DNA of 64,000 nucleotides, taken from contig JAAEAF010006122.1 in the NCBI GenBank assembly GCA_011037195.1, positions 122,228-186,227 of the forward strand, given 5' to 3'. The notes beneath the pieces were generated by a model. The model did not search any database and was not told the DNA's origin. It was given only the letters and a program-made list of their open reading frames with translations. This document shows, in pieces, positions 60,899-64,000 of the stretch. The position numbers were made by a program, and so were the translations under genes. This stretch comes from Triatoma infestans (taxonomy: Eukaryota; Arthropoda; Insecta; Hemiptera; Reduviidae). The number at the start of each line of letters is the position of its first letter. Positions within the stretch are counted from its first letter, which is position 1.

Positions 60899-61164
60899 TT
60901 TAAAAAAAATAAACCTATGGCGCCACAGCCCATGAAGGGCCAAGGCTTGCCCGACGGCGATTAGTATTAGGGGGCTGTGATAAGCACGCCGCAGATCCCG
61001 GGCCGTTTAGTTCCAGCTTTCGCTATCTAGGTGCGCTACCAACTGTAGCTTCCCACTTTTTCTCACGATGCTAGGTCAACACCGGTTTTGCACTCACGAG
61101 AATCGTACTCTGAATTCTCGTATCAAAGGCAAGTGCGCTAGCCACTAGACCAACGCGTGTGGAT
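60899..61164 (-). mobile_element. tRNA-derived SINE, family 1, copy 2
   Basis: Inverse orientation of the element at 48462-48724 and similar along its whole length: 'ttggtctagtggct' A box, 'gtacgattctcg' B box, 'gtgggaagctacagttggtagcgc', 'gcggcgtgcttatcacag' and a 'ggcgccatagg' end. It is flanked by the 9-bp repeat tatattgca (60890-60898 and 61165-61173). The tRNA part has decayed more than in copy 1. The plus frame at 60782-60964 spans its end and is not a gene. Confidence 0.92.
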
Positions 61165-61174
61165 TATATTGCAA

Positions 61175-64000
61175 TAAGCTATGTAAAAAACAGAAATTGC
61201 TATACGCCACTGGTAGATGAGACGAGGCTTGTCTTATCTCATCGGCGTTAGTTTAGGCTGTACCTACTAGTTTCAAAGTAGTTTAAAAGACATTAGTTTG
61301 TAGAGCTTGGAAGCCCCACTTTAAGGACCAGAATTGATTCGATTGAAATAAATTAAAAAAAAAACAGTCAAATCCTTTCTGAACATTGTAGTAAGTGCGC
61401 TATGAATCATAGCCGATTCATGATCCCAAATTCTGCCGTGTAAATGTGTCTCTGAGCAGACTTTGGGCCATATTTTGGTTTGATTGCGAATTTTATGAAA
61501 GAAAGCGAGTGATATTAATTACATCTCTGATGGTCTCTGGCAATCCCTGGCCTCCAGTCAATGAAGATGAAAGAAAGTGTTCACTATTTTATGAAGTACA
61601 TTAGTGTATATTGAATTTGAACAAAGTAATACCTTAATAATTTTTCTTTTATTTTTTTCATTTCCAGCAATGTTTTAATATACTGTATGTCCATTTAATT
61701 TATTTTATTCCGTGTATTTATATATTCAGATATTGTAATTGTTATATTATTAATTCTTTTTTTTTTTTTTTATATTGCTTTTATTATTTTGTTTTATACT
61801 TTGTATTAAGAAAAATTTCAGTTTATTTTGTGTTCGATGTAATATTTATGTGGAGTATGCTGAATAAAGGTTATTCAGAAGAAAAGAAACACACACACTT
61901 CAAAAATTTCACATAACTGTTGTTATAACTAACATACACCTGTAAATACATGGCAGTTGAGTTGTAGTGTTGATAATTTAATGTAAATCAAGACATATTA
62001 AAGTATAGTGAGCAACCAAAACAGATAAGTGATCACAAAATTAAGAAACAGTTTCACCATACCAATTACTTCTAATTATCATAAAGCAATTATTGAAGTA
62101 AATTGCGTAGACATTTTGAACCATCTACGCTTTCCTCAATTCTCTATTGGAAAATTAAACGTAAACCACCTTATAATATTTGGTTTGAGTGGTTCAATAA
62201 ATTACCTAATTACTCATAAATTACCAACTACAGCTCATTATATTGAATTCATCTATTATGCTTCCCCAGTTTCTTAAATTCGTAAATTGTGAATTTTTTA
62301 CATAGATAATTTCATTTTTTGTTTCTTTTATCGTAAATCTAAAGTTGTATTATCTGGAAGAATTAATAAATTTATGTTCATATAATTCTAATTTATTGTT
62401 TGTTATATTCTTTAAAAAAATAAAATAAAAACTTAATCTAAGATGTTATGCTTAATGTATAAAAAGAAAAATTCTTGGTTATAAATATATATACATATAT
62501 AAAAAAAAGAAGAAATATTTAGAGAAAGTAGGACGATACCCTTTTTTGTAGTCTGGTTAGTGTTCAAAAGATTTGTAACTCCTTGGGGCTGGATTGTACT
62601 CAGGAGGGCTGTTTATTAGCTTTTACCAAGCCTACTAAACATTTTGCATAAAATTCTACTTTTCCAGATTTTATTTTTATTTTTTATTTTTTTTAACAAA
62701 CAAAAAATATATTATTTAAAAATATTTTGAGTTTAGTAAAACCAATTTAACTTAATTATCATATTATTCTTTTATGCCAGCCGAACTAATTAAATTAAAT
62801 CTATCATATTTTACTTTATTAGGCATAAACAAAATTACTTAATAACTAATAATTAATTGTAAACAACCTGAACAGATGAGCTTGATGCCCAGTTAACTTC
62901 AACAACACAAATATTCAGCTATATAAACATTTTGATAGCTTGGAGCTCAATCCGTGGTATCGCAGTATAGGAAAAATCAAACCACGAAGGAATAATAGGT
63001 TAGCAGTACCTACAACAAATTTAGAATTGGCGTTCTAATTTCTAGAAATAAAAGTTTGGCAATTCCCACTTACACAAATTATTTGAAAGCGTTTAAATCA
63101 GCTTTCATATTGTGGAAGAAGCTAGAAAAGTCATTAATGAAATTATCTATCGTAATTTTATTGGGAACTGTTGAACATATTTCACTATGACTGGCATCAA
63201 TTTATGACTTTATTACTTTAAATATTAAATTTTAATATGATGGTAATACTGAAGAAAATGCAATCATTAAATTCAAATTATCTATTTTATATTGCTCTTC
63301 TGGCCATTATAAAACAACAATGATTAAAAAGTTCATTTTAACTTCCATACTTTTTACTTCCTCTTAGTCCCATGAAAGTAGGTATTTTGATAGCGTCAAA
63401 TTTTTAAAACTAAATTTCATGTCGAACAACGCGTTTGGAAGTCGCCTGAAGTTAAAAAAAAGAATGGGTTTTTCGTGTGTTAGTGTGATTAAACATTTTT
63501 TTTTTTTTTAATTTTAATACTGTTCCAATACAAAGTGTATTCTGGTGTAATGATGTTGTCTGTAAAGATAATGAATGTCGTGTACAACATGTGCAGGTAC
63601 CCCATACAGTGATGGTCCTATTAGAGTGATTTGTTTATGAAGTGAATGAAATGTTGCATTGGTGTAATTATGCTAGTTCATAGTGTTGTTCAGTGAGGTC
63701 TGTCAGTCAGTATGAAGTTTGTCTACGGTGGTTGTAACACGTCTTGTGACCATCTCCGTTTTAGTCTTATTTCTGGAACTACAGTTGTTTGTTAGAAGAA
63801 CGAAATTGTTGGTGAGAAGATTTGAATCACCGCTGGAGTTTGACATGATACTTAGTGTACAGTCGATGTGCTGCTTGTTGTACTGTTTCAGTATTTGTGT
63901 CTTATGTATTATTTCGTTTATAACACAGAAAGGAAATGATAGGATAGTCCGCAGTGTGCGAGATTGGAATGTCTGAATTTTTTTTTAATGTGTCTGTTTA
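61175..64000. other. AT-rich sequence, nothing firm recognised
   Basis: A spaced hairpin lies at about 61204-61247. Near 63340-63430 'ttacttcctcttagtccc' resembles an inverted H 3' end but the rest does not follow. The last frame (plus, 63719-63976) has an N-terminal hydrophobic stretch and no recognised domain. Confidence 0.45.

Noticed and set aside
63340..63430. Another H 3' end (inverted)
   Set aside because: Only the 'ttacttcctcttag' start resembles it; the following sequence does not follow the H order.

Overview
This is AT-rich nuclear DNA from a eukaryote, almost certainly an invertebrate animal. The evidence is the mix of mobile elements: mariner transposases, I-clade and probably R2-like non-LTR retrotransposon remains, tRNA-derived SINEs, a hAT-type and a pogo-type DNA element, and a Helentron-like minisatellite repeat. 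There are also many microsatellites, long A/T runs and one 359-base run of N (a scaffold gap). I cannot name the phylum; arthropod and mollusc both fit. I found no convincing host gene. The open frames are short, AT-driven, or lie in repeats, so the window is best read as intergenic or deep intronic sequence filled with transposons of several ages.

Layout. 1-8000: diffuse AT-rich DNA with two paired dispersed repeats, a G-quadruplex motif at 2585 and an LTR-like repeat with a 151-bp tandem duplication (4960-5460). 8000-17850: a dense block with five copies of the Helentron-like repeat (called H here), a 754-bp hAT-type element (9462-10215) and a nested stack at 13.6-16.5 kb. In that stack a mariner sits inside an H copy, and a 5'-truncated I-like retrotransposon with an open RNase H frame sits inside the mariner. 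18200-18985: a decayed second I-like RNase H. 24178-26844: the gap followed by an exact 1153-bp tandem duplication. 27090-28985: another I-like RNase H on the minus strand, split by a 1088-bp pogo-type element with TA target duplication; part of this composite recurs at 32165-32906. 29308-30413 and 38580-39643: the two best H copies. 35.2-35.7 kb: a mariner remnant. 44-61 kb: several tRNA-derived SINEs, three with clear target-site duplications, a decayed reverse transcriptase (52.5-53.2 kb) and a second large mariner inserted in an H copy (56.2-57.7 kb). The remainder is AT-rich sequence with simple repeats.

Order of events that can be read directly: H copies are oldest at two loci because mariners interrupt them; the 14-16 kb mariner is older than the I-like insertion, whose frame is still open and whose 8-bp target duplication is exact; the pogo-type element postdates the antisense I-like copy it splits. 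The best candidate for something little described is H: tandem core units of about 300 bp, a (CA)n tract, a 3' hairpin and 15-bp asymmetric inverted ends, an architecture resembling non-autonomous Helentrons (HINE/DINE-1-like) but with no coding capacity visible here.
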